Below, one piece after another: positions 7,648 through 16,253 of a stretch of DNA of 38,140 bases. Both the position numbers and the translations under genes were made by a program. Every line of letters begins with the position of its first letter. The first letter of the stretch is position 1. This DNA comes from an uncultured Acetatifactor sp. (GTDB taxonomy: Bacteria > Bacillota > Clostridia > Lachnospirales > Lachnospiraceae): NCBI GenBank assembly GCA_910586835.1, contig CAJUJU010000019.1, positions 1 through 38,140 of the forward strand, in the 5' to 3' direction. Under the pieces are notes generated by a model. The model made no database searches and was not told the origin of the DNA. It was given only the letters and a program-made list of their open reading frames with translations.

Positions 7648-7694
7648 CGGCCAGGTTTGTATACATGTATCCAAATATAAAGGAGGATTTGAAA

Positions 7695-9041
7695 ATGTCA
7701 TATGTGGATGAGGTATTTGATTTGGTGGTTTCCAAGAATCCTGCTCAGCCCGAGTTTCATCAGGCTGTGAAAGAGGTTCTGGAATCTCTGCGTGTGGTCA
7801 TTGAGGCCAATGAGGAAAAGTACCGCAGGGATGCTCTGCTGGAGAGATTGGTTACTCCCGAGAGACAGCTGCTGTTTCGTGTCCCCTGGGTGGACGACAA
7901 GGGGCAGGTGCAGGTGAACAACGGTTTCCGTGTGCAGTTTAACTCTGCCATCGGGCCCTATAAGGGGGGATTGAGACTTCACCCCAGCGTAAATCTCGGC
8001 ATTATCAAGTTTCTGGGATTTGAGCAGATTTTCAAGAATTCTTTGACAGGACTTCCCATCGGCGGCGGAAAGGGCGGCTCGGATTTCGATCCCAAGGGAA
8101 AATCGGACAGAGAGGTGATGGCGTTCTGCCAGAGCTTTATCAATGAGCTCCACAAATATATCGGTGCGGATACCGACGTTCCCGCAGGCGACATCGGAAC
8201 CGGAGCGAGAGAGATCGGGTATATGTACGGCCAGTATAAGAGGCTTACCGGACTTTATGAGGGCGTGCTCACCGGAAAGGGACTTTCCTATGGCGGCTCC
8301 CTGGCGAGAACCGAGGCGACAGGATACGGTTTGCTGTACCTGACGGAAGAGATGTTAAAATCCAACGGAAAGGATATTCGTGATAAGGTGGTAGCGGTGT
8401 CCGGTGCGGGGAATGTGGCTATTTATGCCATTCAGAAGGCACAGCAGCTGGGAGCGAAGCCTGTGACCTGTTCCGATTCCACCGGCTGGATCTATGATCC
8501 CGAGGGAATCGACGTGGCCCTTCTGAAGGAGGTAAAAGAGGTTAAGCGGGCGAGGCTGACCGAGTATGCGGCCGCAAGACCCAGCGCACAGTATCACGAG
8601 AAGAAGAACGGTGAACACGGCGTATGGTCTGTAAAATGTGACATCGCGCTTCCCTGTGCCACTCAGAATGAGCTGGATTTGGAGGATGCAAAGGCATTGG
8701 TTGCAAACGGCTGTTTTGCGGTGGCGGAAGGCGCCAATATGCCTACTACCATGGAGGCTACCGAGTACTTTCAGCAGAACGGCGTTCTTTTCTGCCCCGG
8801 CAAGGCATCCAACGCCGGCGGCGTGGCAACCTCGGCTCTGGAGATGAGCCAGAACAGCGAGCGCCTTTCCTGGACCTTTGAGGAGGTGGATGCAAAACTG
8901 CAGGGCATCATGGTAAATATTTTCCACAATCTGGATGACGCTGCGAAAAAGTATGGCATGGAAGGCAACTATGTTGCCGGAGCCAACATCGCAGGCTTCC
9001 TGAAGGTGGCGGAGGCCATGACTGCACAGGGGATTGTGTAA
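7695..9041 (+). CDS. gdhA: glutamate dehydrogenase (NADP-type, hexameric)
   Basis: 448-aa enzyme interconverting 2-oxoglutarate plus ammonium and glutamate. Length and sequence match the bacterial small-subunit class I enzymes. Visible are the substrate region IGPYKGGLR, the catalytic lysine in GGGKGGSDFDP, DVPAGDIGTG, the dinucleotide loop SGAGNVA and the late ANAGGVA-type segment (KASNAGGVATSALE). The start has AAAGGAGG at ideal spacing. The assimilatory NADP assignment rests on overall similarity to the E. coli-type enzyme; cofactor choice is not proven here. It is monocistronic, with its own promoter, a leader hairpin and a strong terminator. Confidence 0.95.
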   Translation: MSYVDEVFDLVVSKNPAQPEFHQAVKEVLESLRVVIEANEEKYRRDALLERLVTPERQLLFRVPWVDDKGQVQVNNGFRVQFNSAIGPYKGGLRLHPSVNLGIIKFLGFEQIFKNSLTGLPIGGGKGGSDFDPKGKSDREVMAFCQSFINELHKYIGADTDVPAGDIGTGAREIGYMYGQYKRLTGLYEGVLTGKGLSYGGSLARTEATGYGLLYLTEEMLKSNGKDIRDKVVAVSGAGNVAIYAIQKAQQLGAKPVTCSDSTGWIYDPEGIDVALLKEVKEVKRARLTEYAAARPSAQYHEKKNGEHGVWSVKCDIALPCATQNELDLEDAKALVANGCFAVAEGANMPTTMEATEYFQQNGVLFCPGKASNAGGVATSALEMSQNSERLSWTFEEVDAKLQGIMVNIFHNLDDAAKKYGMEGNYVAGANIAGFLKVAEAMTAQGIV

Positions 9042-9067
9042 ACAGTTTGTCCTGTCTCACGAAATAT

Positions 9068-9109
9068 AGCGGCGCGGCGCCTGAAAACGGCATAACCGCG
9101 CCGCTTTTT
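9068..9109 (+). terminator. rho-independent terminator after gdhA
   Basis: AGCGGCGCGG pairs with CCGCGCCGCT across an 18-nt loop, followed by TTTT. Confidence 0.88.
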
Positions 9110-9181
9110 GTTAAGAAAGAAGCATAATTGTCCGATATAAACTGTATATTAAGACCGTTGTCAGAATTATGGGGGATGGGT

Positions 9182-10054
9182 ATGAACAATTATGTGACAG
9201 TGACCAGATCGGGGAATAATTATACAAAGCGCATCGAAATTCGTAAGCCGGACGGAACCGTCGCAGGCTCGATTTCGGTTACAAAGACGGCGAAAAAGAA
9301 ACCCCGACGTCTGCGCTACAATTATAAAGAGATTTCCGGCCGTGTCCTGCGCTCCAAAACCTCCGGAATTGCCCGGCAGACGGTGGCCAGTGCCAGAAAC
9401 AGCGTCACGGTGCTGCAGAGAATGAGAAGAAGCGGTGAATATGATGAGAGAGAAATGCGGAGCGCGATCCTTCATGCGGAAGCCATTGTCAGGGTGGCAA
9501 AAAAGAAGATGAAGCATCTGCTGGAAGAGGAGAAGGCCAAGAAGGGCGGACCCTGCGAGGGAGAGATGGAGGAAAAGACGGAAGAGCTGACGGAAGAAGA
9601 GAGGCAGAGGGCGGAGCAGCCGGTGCTGGATATGCAGGCGCTTCAGGATCTGCTGGAGCAATGCCGTGAGCTGATGCAGGAGGCCATGGAAGAGCTGGAG
9701 GATCTGAGCAGCATGAGTGAGCTTTCCGAGGAGCTGATGTTGGCCCGCGCCGACGGAGAAATGGATCCGGAAGATTTGGAACAGCTGAAAAAGAAGCATC
9801 GTGCAGAAGAGCTCAGGGAGATCATGGAAGCGGATATGAGATATCTGAAGGCCATGTTTGACAGACTTGCGAGGGAGAAGCAGCAACAGAGTTCCGGCGT
9901 GGAAACCGGAGGCGGAGGGAGCGGCACGGGCGGATACGGAAGCGACGGAGGCGGAGTCTCCCTGCAGCTGGGCGGTGTGGATGTTCCGGTGGATACGCCC
10001 ACGGTGGATGCCGCGGCGCTGGTAGAGGGGGCGTACCTGGATACAACAGTTTAG
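9182..10054 (+). CDS. hypothetical coiled-coil protein with Gly-rich tail
   Basis: A 290-aa protein that I cannot assign to a family. Three parts are visible. Residues 1-95 are strongly basic, with a beta-like start (NNYVTVTRSGNNYTKRIEIR) and many Arg/Lys. About 95-235 is a highly charged Glu/Lys/Met helical region, likely coiled coil. The tail has a Gly/Ser stretch (GGGGSGTGGYGSDGGG) and then an acidic-hydrophobic end. There is no signal peptide or membrane segment. The ATG at 9182 follows a GGGGG; an ATG two codons earlier (9176) is possible. A basic head with an acidic coiled coil could bind nucleic acid or a cell surface, but nothing shows which. Confidence 0.7.
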   Translation: MNNYVTVTRSGNNYTKRIEIRKPDGTVAGSISVTKTAKKKPRRLRYNYKEISGRVLRSKTSGIARQTVASARNSVTVLQRMRRSGEYDEREMRSAILHAEAIVRVAKKKMKHLLEEEKAKKGGPCEGEMEEKTEELTEEERQRAEQPVLDMQALQDLLEQCRELMQEAMEELEDLSSMSELSEELMLARADGEMDPEDLEQLKKKHRAEELREIMEADMRYLKAMFDRLAREKQQQSSGVETGGGGSGTGGYGSDGGGVSLQLGGVDVPVDTPTVDAAALVEGAYLDTTV

Positions 10055-10057
10055 TAC

Positions 10058-10085
10058 TTGAATAATCCCTGAAAAGTGGTACAAT
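10058..10085 (+). promoter_or_regulatory. promoter of the GGDEF protein gene
   Basis: TTGAAT (10058-10063), 16-bp spacer, TACAAT (10080-10085). The -10 lies inside the small palindrome GGTAC-AATA-GTACC, a possible operator. Confidence 0.65.
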
Positions 10086-10118
10086 AGTACCATATTAATA
10101 AATCAGGGGATGCAGGTT

Positions 10119-11777
10119 ATGAAAGAGAAAAAAAGGAATAGACCTTCAGTCGGAATACTGCTGTTCTTTCTTGTGGTTCTGTTATGCGGAAACCATGGTT
10201 TTTGCGTGCAGGCAGGTTCGGAGGAAGGACGGGTGCTGTTCATCAGTTCCTATTCCTTTGCGTGGACTCAGACGCAGCTGCAGATGAGCGGTATCAGGGC
10301 TGGGCTGGGCGAGGATGTGATTCTGGATTATGAGTTCATGGATACCAAGCGGGTGGATGACGACAGGGCGCTGGAGCTGTTTTATGAAGGTTTGTCCTAC
10401 AGGCTTTCTCAGGTGGAGGCTTATGACGCGGTGATTCTGGGAGACGATGCCGCTCTGAAGTTTGCACTGCGATATCAGGAGGAACTGTTTGCGGGAATTC
10501 CCATGTTTTTTGAGGGAGTCAGCGGAGAGGATCTCATTGCCGATGCGGAGGAAAACCCGTTGATTACAGGTGTTGTGGAAACGCTTCCTCTGGAAGAGAA
10601 TATTGAACTTGGGCTGAAAATCACTCCGGATGCAAAAAAAGTGATTGCGATTCTGGACGACAGCATTACGGGGGAGGCGGAGCGGAAGCGTTTTTACCGT
10701 TATGCGGAGAAGTATCCGGAGCTGGAGTTCGGAGAGATCAACACCTCACAGCTGAAGACCTTTTCTTTGCGATATGCGCTCAGCAGCCTGCCTGAGGATA
10801 CGATTCTGATTTATATTGTGATGACGGAGGATGCGGACGGCAGATTATATACAAACAGGCAATCGGTTCAGTTGATCGGGGAATGTGCGGGAGTGCCTGC
10901 GCTGCGTATGGTGGAAGGTGAAGTCGGCCAGGGAGTTCTGGGCGGCTGTGCGGTATCCATGTACAAATCCGGGGAACTTGCCGCCCGGATGGCCATGGAT
11001 GTGATGAGCGGAACTCCGGTGGAAAGTATTGATATTGTATGGGAAAGCCCGGAAATCTATTGCATAGACGCTGCTGTGATGGAGGAATTTGATATCAGTC
11101 TGTCAGTGCTTCCGGAGGGAACGGAGCTTGTCAACCGTAAAAACAACTTTTTTGAGCGGAATAGAGAGGCTCTGCTGCCGGGAGGACTTATTGTCGCAGG
11201 GCTGGTTCTGGTGATTATCTGGTTTGTGGTGGATAACAATAAGCGTCGTACACTGCTGAAGGAGTTGGAAGCGGCAAGGAAGATCATGGAGACTGCGTCG
11301 CAGCATGATTTTCTCACAGGGATACCCAACAGGAACAAATTCATGAGTGATCTGAACCAACTGGTGGAAAAAAAGGTTCCCTGTACGGTGATTATGATTG
11401 ATATCGACGATTTCAAGGTGATAAATGATACGCTGGGACACACGGCGGGAGACGAGGCTTTGACCCAGGTGGCGGCCAGGCTCCGGGAGATGGAGTCACA
11501 GATTCTCACCCCCTATCGTTTTGCGGGAGACGAATTTATACTGATTTTACAGAGCAGTCAGGGGAAGATTGTGGAAAAGACGGCATATCAGTGCAGGCAG
11601 GTGTTTACCAGCCCCTTTGTCTTAAGCGGAGGTGAGACAAAGGTCTGCGGAAGCATTGGAATTGCCTCTTATCCCAAGGATACGGAGGATGTGGAGCAGT
11701 TGATTATCTGCGCGGACAATGCAATGTATCATGTTAAGAGAAGCGGCAAGAATGACTTTGCGTACTACAAAAAATAA
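10119..11777 (+). CDS. membrane diguanylate cyclase with extracellular ABC substrate-binding-like sensor
   Basis: A 552-aa protein predicted to make cyclic di-GMP in response to an external ligand. It has a signal anchor at about residues 10-30. A periplasmic-binding-like domain (about 35-340, of the ABC substrate-binding/YtfQ-BMP-like fold, e.g. RVLFISSYSFAWTQTQ) is followed by a transmembrane helix (GGLIVAGLVLVIIWFVV, about 350-368) and a cytosolic GGDEF domain (about 385-552). The GGDEF domain carries HDFLTGIPNRNKF, DIDDFKVINDTLGH and the active-site variant AGDEF at 469-473. The variant keeps both acidic residues, so activity is plausible. No EAL domain and no obvious RxxD inhibitory site is seen. 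ATG 10119 is preferred over ATG 10110 because of ribosome-site spacing. Confidence 0.87.
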   Translation: MKEKKRNRPSVGILLFFLVVLLCGNHGFCVQAGSEEGRVLFISSYSFAWTQTQLQMSGIRAGLGEDVILDYEFMDTKRVDDDRALELFYEGLSYRLSQVEAYDAVILGDDAALKFALRYQEELFAGIPMFFEGVSGEDLIADAEENPLITGVVETLPLEENIELGLKITPDAKKVIAILDDSITGEAERKRFYRYAEKYPELEFGEINTSQLKTFSLRYALSSLPEDTILIYIVMTEDADGRLYTNRQSVQLIGECAGVPALRMVEGEVGQGVLGGCAVSMYKSGELAARMAMDVMSGTPVESIDIVWESPEIYCIDAAVMEEFDISLSVLPEGTELVNRKNNFFERNREALLPGGLIVAGLVLVIIWFVVDNNKRRTLLKELEAARKIMETASQHDFLTGIPNRNKFMSDLNQLVEKKVPCTVIMIDIDDFKVINDTLGHTAGDEALTQVAARLREMESQILTPYRFAGDEFILILQSSQGKIVEKTAYQCRQVFTSPFVLSGGETKVCGSIGIASYPKDTEDVEQLIICADNAMYHVKRSGKNDFAYYKK

Positions 11778-11785
11778 TGTGGAGG

Positions 11786-11814
11786 AAAAGGTGCATCGGA
11801 AGATGTACCTTTTT
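11786..11814 (+). terminator. rho-independent terminator after GGDEF gene
   Basis: AAAAGGTGCATC pairs with GATGTACCTTTT (one G-U) around GGAA, ending in a T run. Confidence 0.8.
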
Positions 11815-11834
11815 GTGAGAGCAGGGAGTGAAGG

Positions 11835-12533
11835 ATGGCGGCGAAAAAAATCTATGCGGTAAAAAGAGGAAAAATAACAGGTGTATTTAATGAGTGGGAG
11901 GCGTGCAGGGCGTCCGTAGAAGGGTATCCGGGGGCGGAATACAAAGGATTCGCCAGCGAGAAGGAAGCCAGAGCTTATCTGGGGGACGCTCTTGAAGACA
12001 AAGAAAAGGCCGGAGGGCAATCCCGGGCGGAGTTTTTGGCAGATGAGGATTTGCCGCAGGAAGGGAAGCTTTTGGCCTATGTGGACGGCAGCTATGAGGA
12101 CTCCCTGAAAAAATATGCCTTCGGGTGTGTGTTCCTTCTGGCGGACGGGCGTATTTACACGCAGTACGGCAATGGGGACAGGGAACAGTCCCTGCAGCAC
12201 CGCAATGTCACCGGGGAAATGCTGGGAGCAATGTATGCGGTGAAGTTTGCCATGTTCAACGGATTCCGCGGGGTGGAGCTTCGCTATGATTATCAGGGAA
12301 TTGAGAAGTGGGTGACAGGGGAATGGCATGCCAGGACGGAGTTGACACAGAAATATGCGGCGGCCATGCGAAGCTGGGGAAAAGACATCGAGATTCGTTT
12401 TACAAAGGTTGCGGCACACACCAATGTGCGGTATAATGAATTGGCAGACCAAATGGCAAAGACAGGCCTGACGGAAGGGGACGGAGTGCCAAAAGTGTGC
12501 AGGATAGAGGATATGACGGAATGGACGGAATGA
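11835..12533 (+). CDS. rnhA: ribonuclease H1 with N-terminal viroplasmin (hybrid-binding) domain
   Basis: 232-aa RNase H1 that cuts the RNA strand of RNA-DNA hybrids. Residues about 4-48 form the viroplasmin-type hybrid-binding domain (KKIYAVKRGKITGVFNEW...YKGFAS). The catalytic domain starts near residue 78 with the four acidic metal ligands at D84 (YVDGSY), E128 (VTGEML), D152 (YDYQGI) and D205 (NELADQMA), all present; the AAHTNV histidine is also retained. It has a purine-rich site before the ATG. Its stop overlaps the start of the pseudouridine synthase gene (ATGA), so the two are coupled. Confidence 0.92.
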   Translation: MAAKKIYAVKRGKITGVFNEWEACRASVEGYPGAEYKGFASEKEARAYLGDALEDKEKAGGQSRAEFLADEDLPQEGKLLAYVDGSYEDSLKKYAFGCVFLLADGRIYTQYGNGDREQSLQHRNVTGEMLGAMYAVKFAMFNGFRGVELRYDYQGIEKWVTGEWHARTELTQKYAAAMRSWGKDIEIRFTKVAAHTNVRYNELADQMAKTGLTEGDGVPKVCRIEDMTEWTE

Positions 12534-13243
12534 GACTGAACAAATATCTTGCTCATTGCGGTGTCTGTTCCAGGCGGGAAGCGGACAGATTGATCGGGCA
12601 GGGAAAGGTTCTGGTAAACGGTATGGCTCCTTCTCCGGGGCAGTCCGTCTGCGGCAGTGATATTGTCAGCGTTTCGGGACAGGTGATATCGAATTATAAA
12701 AAAACGGTTGTTCTTGCATTTTATAAGCCTGTGGGAGTCACCTGTACGGAGAAGGATGCCCACGCGGAGAGGATCATTTCAGATATCGTCCGTTATCCTT
12801 TTCGCGTCACCTATGCAGGAAGGCTGGATAAGGACTCGGAAGGGCTGCTGCTGCTCACCAACGACGGGGATCTGATCCAGGGAATGATGAGAGGCGCAAA
12901 CCGTCATGAAAAAGAATACATCGTAAAGACAGACAGAGAAATAACGGATGATTTTTTATGGCGGATGTCTCATGGAATTTATCTGAGGGAGTTGGATATC
13001 ACCACGAGAGAATGTGAAGTGCAGCGGATGGGGAAGCGAACCTTTCGAATCGTTCTGACTCAGGGAGTCAACAGACAGATACGCAGGATGTGTATGGAAC
13101 TGGGGTATCAGGTGAAAGGGCTTAAGCGGATCCGGGTCATGCATGTGACGTTGGGAGAGCTGAAGCCGGGAGAATACGTTGAGCTTGCGGAGGAAGAGAT
13201 ACGGCGGCTGTACCGGGAATGTGGAATGGCAGGCAGGGACTGA
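12530..13243 (+). CDS. rluF: 23S rRNA pseudouridine synthase, RluF-like
   Basis: 237-aa enzyme converting uridine to pseudouridine in 23S rRNA. An S4 RNA-binding domain (MRLNKYLAHCGVCSRREADRLI, residues 1-60) precedes the synthase domain. The catalytic aspartate is in GRLDKDSEGLLLLT, followed by HEKEYIV and the GVNRQIRRMC segment. The GRLDKDSEGL form and the NRHEKEY motif resemble E. coli RluF rather than RluB/RsuA. The RluF site (near U2604 in E. coli numbering) is therefore the likely target, but this is by similarity only. The ATGA overlap with rnhA fixes the start at 12530. Confidence 0.88.
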   Translation: MRLNKYLAHCGVCSRREADRLIGQGKVLVNGMAPSPGQSVCGSDIVSVSGQVISNYKKTVVLAFYKPVGVTCTEKDAHAERIISDIVRYPFRVTYAGRLDKDSEGLLLLTNDGDLIQGMMRGANRHEKEYIVKTDREITDDFLWRMSHGIYLRELDITTRECEVQRMGKRTFRIVLTQGVNRQIRRMCMELGYQVKGLKRIRVMHVTLGELKPGEYVELAEEEIRRLYRECGMAGRD

Positions 13244-13273
13244 GCAAAATATTTAGAACAGGCAGGGCAGGAT

Positions 13274-15292
13274 ATGCAGACAGAAAAGATGGAGCGGATG
13301 AAGTATCTGACAGAGACGTTGAATCAGGCGTCAAAGGCATACTATGCAGAGGACAGGGAGCTTATGAGCAACCTGGAGTATGATACTCTTTATGAAGAGC
13401 TGGAAAAGCTGGAGCAGGAGACGGGGATCGTGCTGACCAACAGTCCCACGGTTCGGGTGGGTTATGAAGCGGTGGAGGAACTGCCGAAGGAGCGGCATGA
13501 AAGCCCCATGCTTTCTCTTGGAAAGACCAAAGACCGGGAGGAGCTGCGGGAATGGCTGCAGGAGAATCCGGCGGTGATCAGCTGGAAGCTGGACGGGCTG
13601 ACGATTGTGCTCACATACGAGGCGGGAAAGCTTGCAAAGGCAGTCACCCGGGGAAACGGGGAGATTGGGGAGGTGGTTACCAACAATGCCAGAACCTTCC
13701 GGAATATCCCCATGTCAATTCCCTTTGAAGGGAAGCTGGTGGTGCGGGGAGAGGCTGTCATCACATATTCTGATTTTGAGCGGATGAATGCGCTGATCGA
13801 GGATGAGGAGGCAAGGTACAAGAATCCCCGGAATCTTTGCAGCGGTTCCGTGCGTCAGCTGAACAATGAGATCACCGCCGGGCGGAACGTGAGGTTTTAC
13901 GCATACACGCTGGTCAGTGCCCCGGAAGCGGAGACTTCCGGTTCCGTCATGGAACAGCTGGGTTTTCTGGAGCAGCAGGGCTTTGAGACGGTGGAGCACT
14001 ATCTGGTGACGGAGGAAGACATTCTGGATCGGGTTGCTTTCTTTGAGAACAAGGTTGAGGACTATGATATTCCTTCTGACGGGCTGGTTCTCACCTATGA
14101 GGATGTGGCTTACGGCGAGTCGTTGGGCAGGACAGCCAAATTTCCCAGACATTCCATTGCTTTCAAGTGGGCGGATGAGCTGCGGGAGACTACCTTGAAG
14201 GAGATAGAGTGGAGCGCCAGCAGAACGGGGCTGATCAATCCGGTGGCCATCTTTGAGCCTGTGGAATTGGAGGGAACCACGGTAAGCCGTGCGTCCGTAC
14301 ACAATATCAGCATTCTGCGGGGGTTGAAGCTGGGAATCGGAGACCGGATCACTGTCTATAAGGCAAATATGATCATTCCCCAGATCGCTGAAAATCTGAC
14401 CTGCAGCGACAGCCTGGAAATTCCCGGGTGCTGTCCGGTCTGCGGCGAGGCCACAGAGATCCGGCAGGTGAATGAGGTGCAGTCGCTTTACTGTACCAAT
14501 GCGGACTGTCCGGCGAAGCGGATCAAGGCGTTTACGCTGTTTGTGAGCCGGGATGCCATGAATATAGACGGGCTCTCCGAGGCCACACTGGAGAAGTTTG
14601 TGGATATGGGATTGATCCAGGAATATTCGGATATTTACCGGCTTGACCGCTACCGGGACAGGATCGTGGAAATGGAGGGCTTTGGGGAAAGATCCTATCA
14701 GAAGCTGATGGACGGTATTAACGCTTCCAGAAATACCACTTTGCCCCGGGTGATCTACAGTCTTGGAATCGCCAATATCGGCTCGGCTAACGCAAAGATG
14801 CTTTGCAGATTTTTCGACCATGATCTGGATAAGCTGAAAAATGCCGACGTGGAGACCCTGAGTGCCATTGAAGGAATTGGGGAAGTCATTGCCACGGCGT
14901 TTGTGGAATATATGAGAGATGAGGATAATCTTCAGAGACTGGATCGCCTGATGGCAGAGCTTCAGGTGGAGATTCCCGTGGTGGAGGAGGGAAGTCAGAC
15001 CTTTGCCGGGTTGAGCTTCGTCATCACCGGAAGTCTGAATCATTTTGCCGGCAGAAATGATCTGAAGGATCTCATCGAGGAAAAAGGCGGCAAGGTGACG
15101 GGCAGCGTCACGGGAAAGACCACGGCGTTGATCAACAATGACGTGACCTCCACCACATCCAAGAACAAGAAGGCCAGAGAGCTTGGGGTGCCGGTTCTGT
15201 CGGAGGAGGATTTTCTGACAAAATATGAGATTGTTCCGAAGGGACAGGAAAGCGGGAGGGAGACGGAAAATGCCCATAAAGACGCAGAGTGA
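13274..15292 (+). CDS. ligA: NAD-dependent DNA ligase, divergent clostridial type
   Basis: 672-aa ligase sealing nicks with NAD. All domains are present in order: N-terminal Ia-like region, adenylation domain with nucleophile K105 (WKLDG), OB fold, four-cysteine zinc finger (CPVC...YCTNADC), helix-hairpin-helix region and C-terminal BRCT (about 590-660). Several positions differ from canonical LigA. The Glu two residues before the nucleophile is Ser103. GDGxxGEDVT is GNGEIGEVVT. The motif IV lysine (DGVVIK) is Thr274. The motif V lysine is kept (K298, AFKW). This pattern is familiar from a clostridial LigA subgroup and may mark a paralogue. metA overlaps its last 23 nt. Confidence 0.88.
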   Translation: MQTEKMERMKYLTETLNQASKAYYAEDRELMSNLEYDTLYEELEKLEQETGIVLTNSPTVRVGYEAVEELPKERHESPMLSLGKTKDREELREWLQENPAVISWKLDGLTIVLTYEAGKLAKAVTRGNGEIGEVVTNNARTFRNIPMSIPFEGKLVVRGEAVITYSDFERMNALIEDEEARYKNPRNLCSGSVRQLNNEITAGRNVRFYAYTLVSAPEAETSGSVMEQLGFLEQQGFETVEHYLVTEEDILDRVAFFENKVEDYDIPSDGLVLTYEDVAYGESLGRTAKFPRHSIAFKWADELRETTLKEIEWSASRTGLINPVAIFEPVELEGTTVSRASVHNISILRGLKLGIGDRITVYKANMIIPQIAENLTCSDSLEIPGCCPVCGEATEIRQVNEVQSLYCTNADCPAKRIKAFTLFVSRDAMNIDGLSEATLEKFVDMGLIQEYSDIYRLDRYRDRIVEMEGFGERSYQKLMDGINASRNTTLPRVIYSLGIANIGSANAKMLCRFFDHDLDKLKNADVETLSAIEGIGEVIATAFVEYMRDEDNLQRLDRLMAELQVEIPVVEEGSQTFAGLSFVITGSLNHFAGRNDLKDLIEEKGGKVTGSVTGKTTALINNDVTSTTSKNKKARELGVPVLSEEDFLTKYEIVPKGQESGRETENAHKDAE

Positions 15293-16175
15293 TCTGCCTG
15301 CAAAGGAAATTCTGGAAAACGAAAATATATTTGTAATGGATGAGTGCAGGGCCATGCATCAGGATATCCGTCCGCTGCAGGTGTTGATTCTGAACAATAT
15401 GCCTGTCAAGCAGGACACGGAGCTGCAGCTTTTGCGAGCCCTTTCCAACACTCCCCTGCAGGTGGACGTGACTTTTATGAATATGCAGAGTCATGTCTCC
15501 CTCAACACCTCATCCAGTCATCTGAACAAGTTTTATACCTCTCTGAAGGAGATACGGCACAGAAATTTTGACGGTATGATCGTGACGGGAGCACCGGTGG
15601 AGGAAATCTCCTTTGAGGAGGTGGATTACTGGCAGGAGACCTGCGAGATTTTTGACTGGGCGGAGAGCCATGTGACCTCTACCCTGCATATCTGCTGGGC
15701 AGCGCAGGCAGGCTTTTATCATTATTATGGCATCAACAAGCAAATGCTGCCCGAGAAGCTGTCCGGCGTTTATGAACACAGGGTTTCCAACAGAAAGGTT
15801 CCCCTGGTGAGAGGCTTTGACGATGTGTTTCTGGCGCCTCACAGCCGCCATACCGAGACTCCGGCAGCGGCTGTTCACGCCTGCCCGGAACTGACGGTAT
15901 TGGCGGAATCTCCACAGGCAGGCGTATATCTGGCCATTGCCGAGGGCGGCAAAAAGATTTTTGTCACCGGACATCCCGAGTATGACAGATATACATTGAA
16001 CAGCGAATATCACAGGGATCTGGATAAGGGACTTTCCGTACCTGTGCCCTGTCATTACTATCCCGACGATGATCCCGATCAGCGCCCGCTGCTTCAGTGG
16101 CGTTCCCACAGCAACAACCTTTACAGTAACTGGCTGAATTATTATGTCTACCAGGTGACGCCCTACAATTTGTGA
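15270..16175 (+). CDS. metA: homoserine O-acetyltransferase (MetA family)
   Basis: 301-aa enzyme that acylates L-homoserine in the first committed methionine step. The class I glutamine-amidotransferase-like fold carries the catalytic residues C142 (HICWAAQAG), H235 and E237 (TGHPEYD). Residue 111 is Glu (GAPVE). Published work on Bacillus MetA tied Glu111 to acetyl-CoA use and Gly111 to succinyl-CoA, so acetyl transfer is predicted despite the usual 'succinyltransferase' label. The ATG at 15270 lies within the end of ligA behind GGGAGGG, implying translational coupling. No methionine riboswitch is seen upstream. Confidence 0.93.
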   Translation: MPIKTQSDLPAKEILENENIFVMDECRAMHQDIRPLQVLILNNMPVKQDTELQLLRALSNTPLQVDVTFMNMQSHVSLNTSSSHLNKFYTSLKEIRHRNFDGMIVTGAPVEEISFEEVDYWQETCEIFDWAESHVTSTLHICWAAQAGFYHYYGINKQMLPEKLSGVYEHRVSNRKVPLVRGFDDVFLAPHSRHTETPAAAVHACPELTVLAESPQAGVYLAIAEGGKKIFVTGHPEYDRYTLNSEYHRDLDKGLSVPVPCHYYPDDDPDQRPLLQWRSHSNNLYSNWLNYYVYQVTPYNL

Positions 16176-16190
16176 GTATTCAGACAAAAC

Positions 16191-16253
16191 AAAATCCTGG
16201 GATAAGCTAAAATCCGGTTTCCGGGAAATAGCTTATCTCAGGATTTTCTTTTT
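16191..16253 (+). terminator. strong rho-independent terminator after metA
   Basis: A 19-bp arm (AAAATCCTGGGATAAGCTA) pairs with its complement apart from one G-U, enclosing a small CCGG/CCGG hairpin and followed by CTTTTTG. The A-rich left flank means it could act in both directions. Confidence 0.9.

Noticed and set aside
13715..15355. 546-aa frame antisense to ligA
   Set aside because: Shadow of ligA; no signals of its own.
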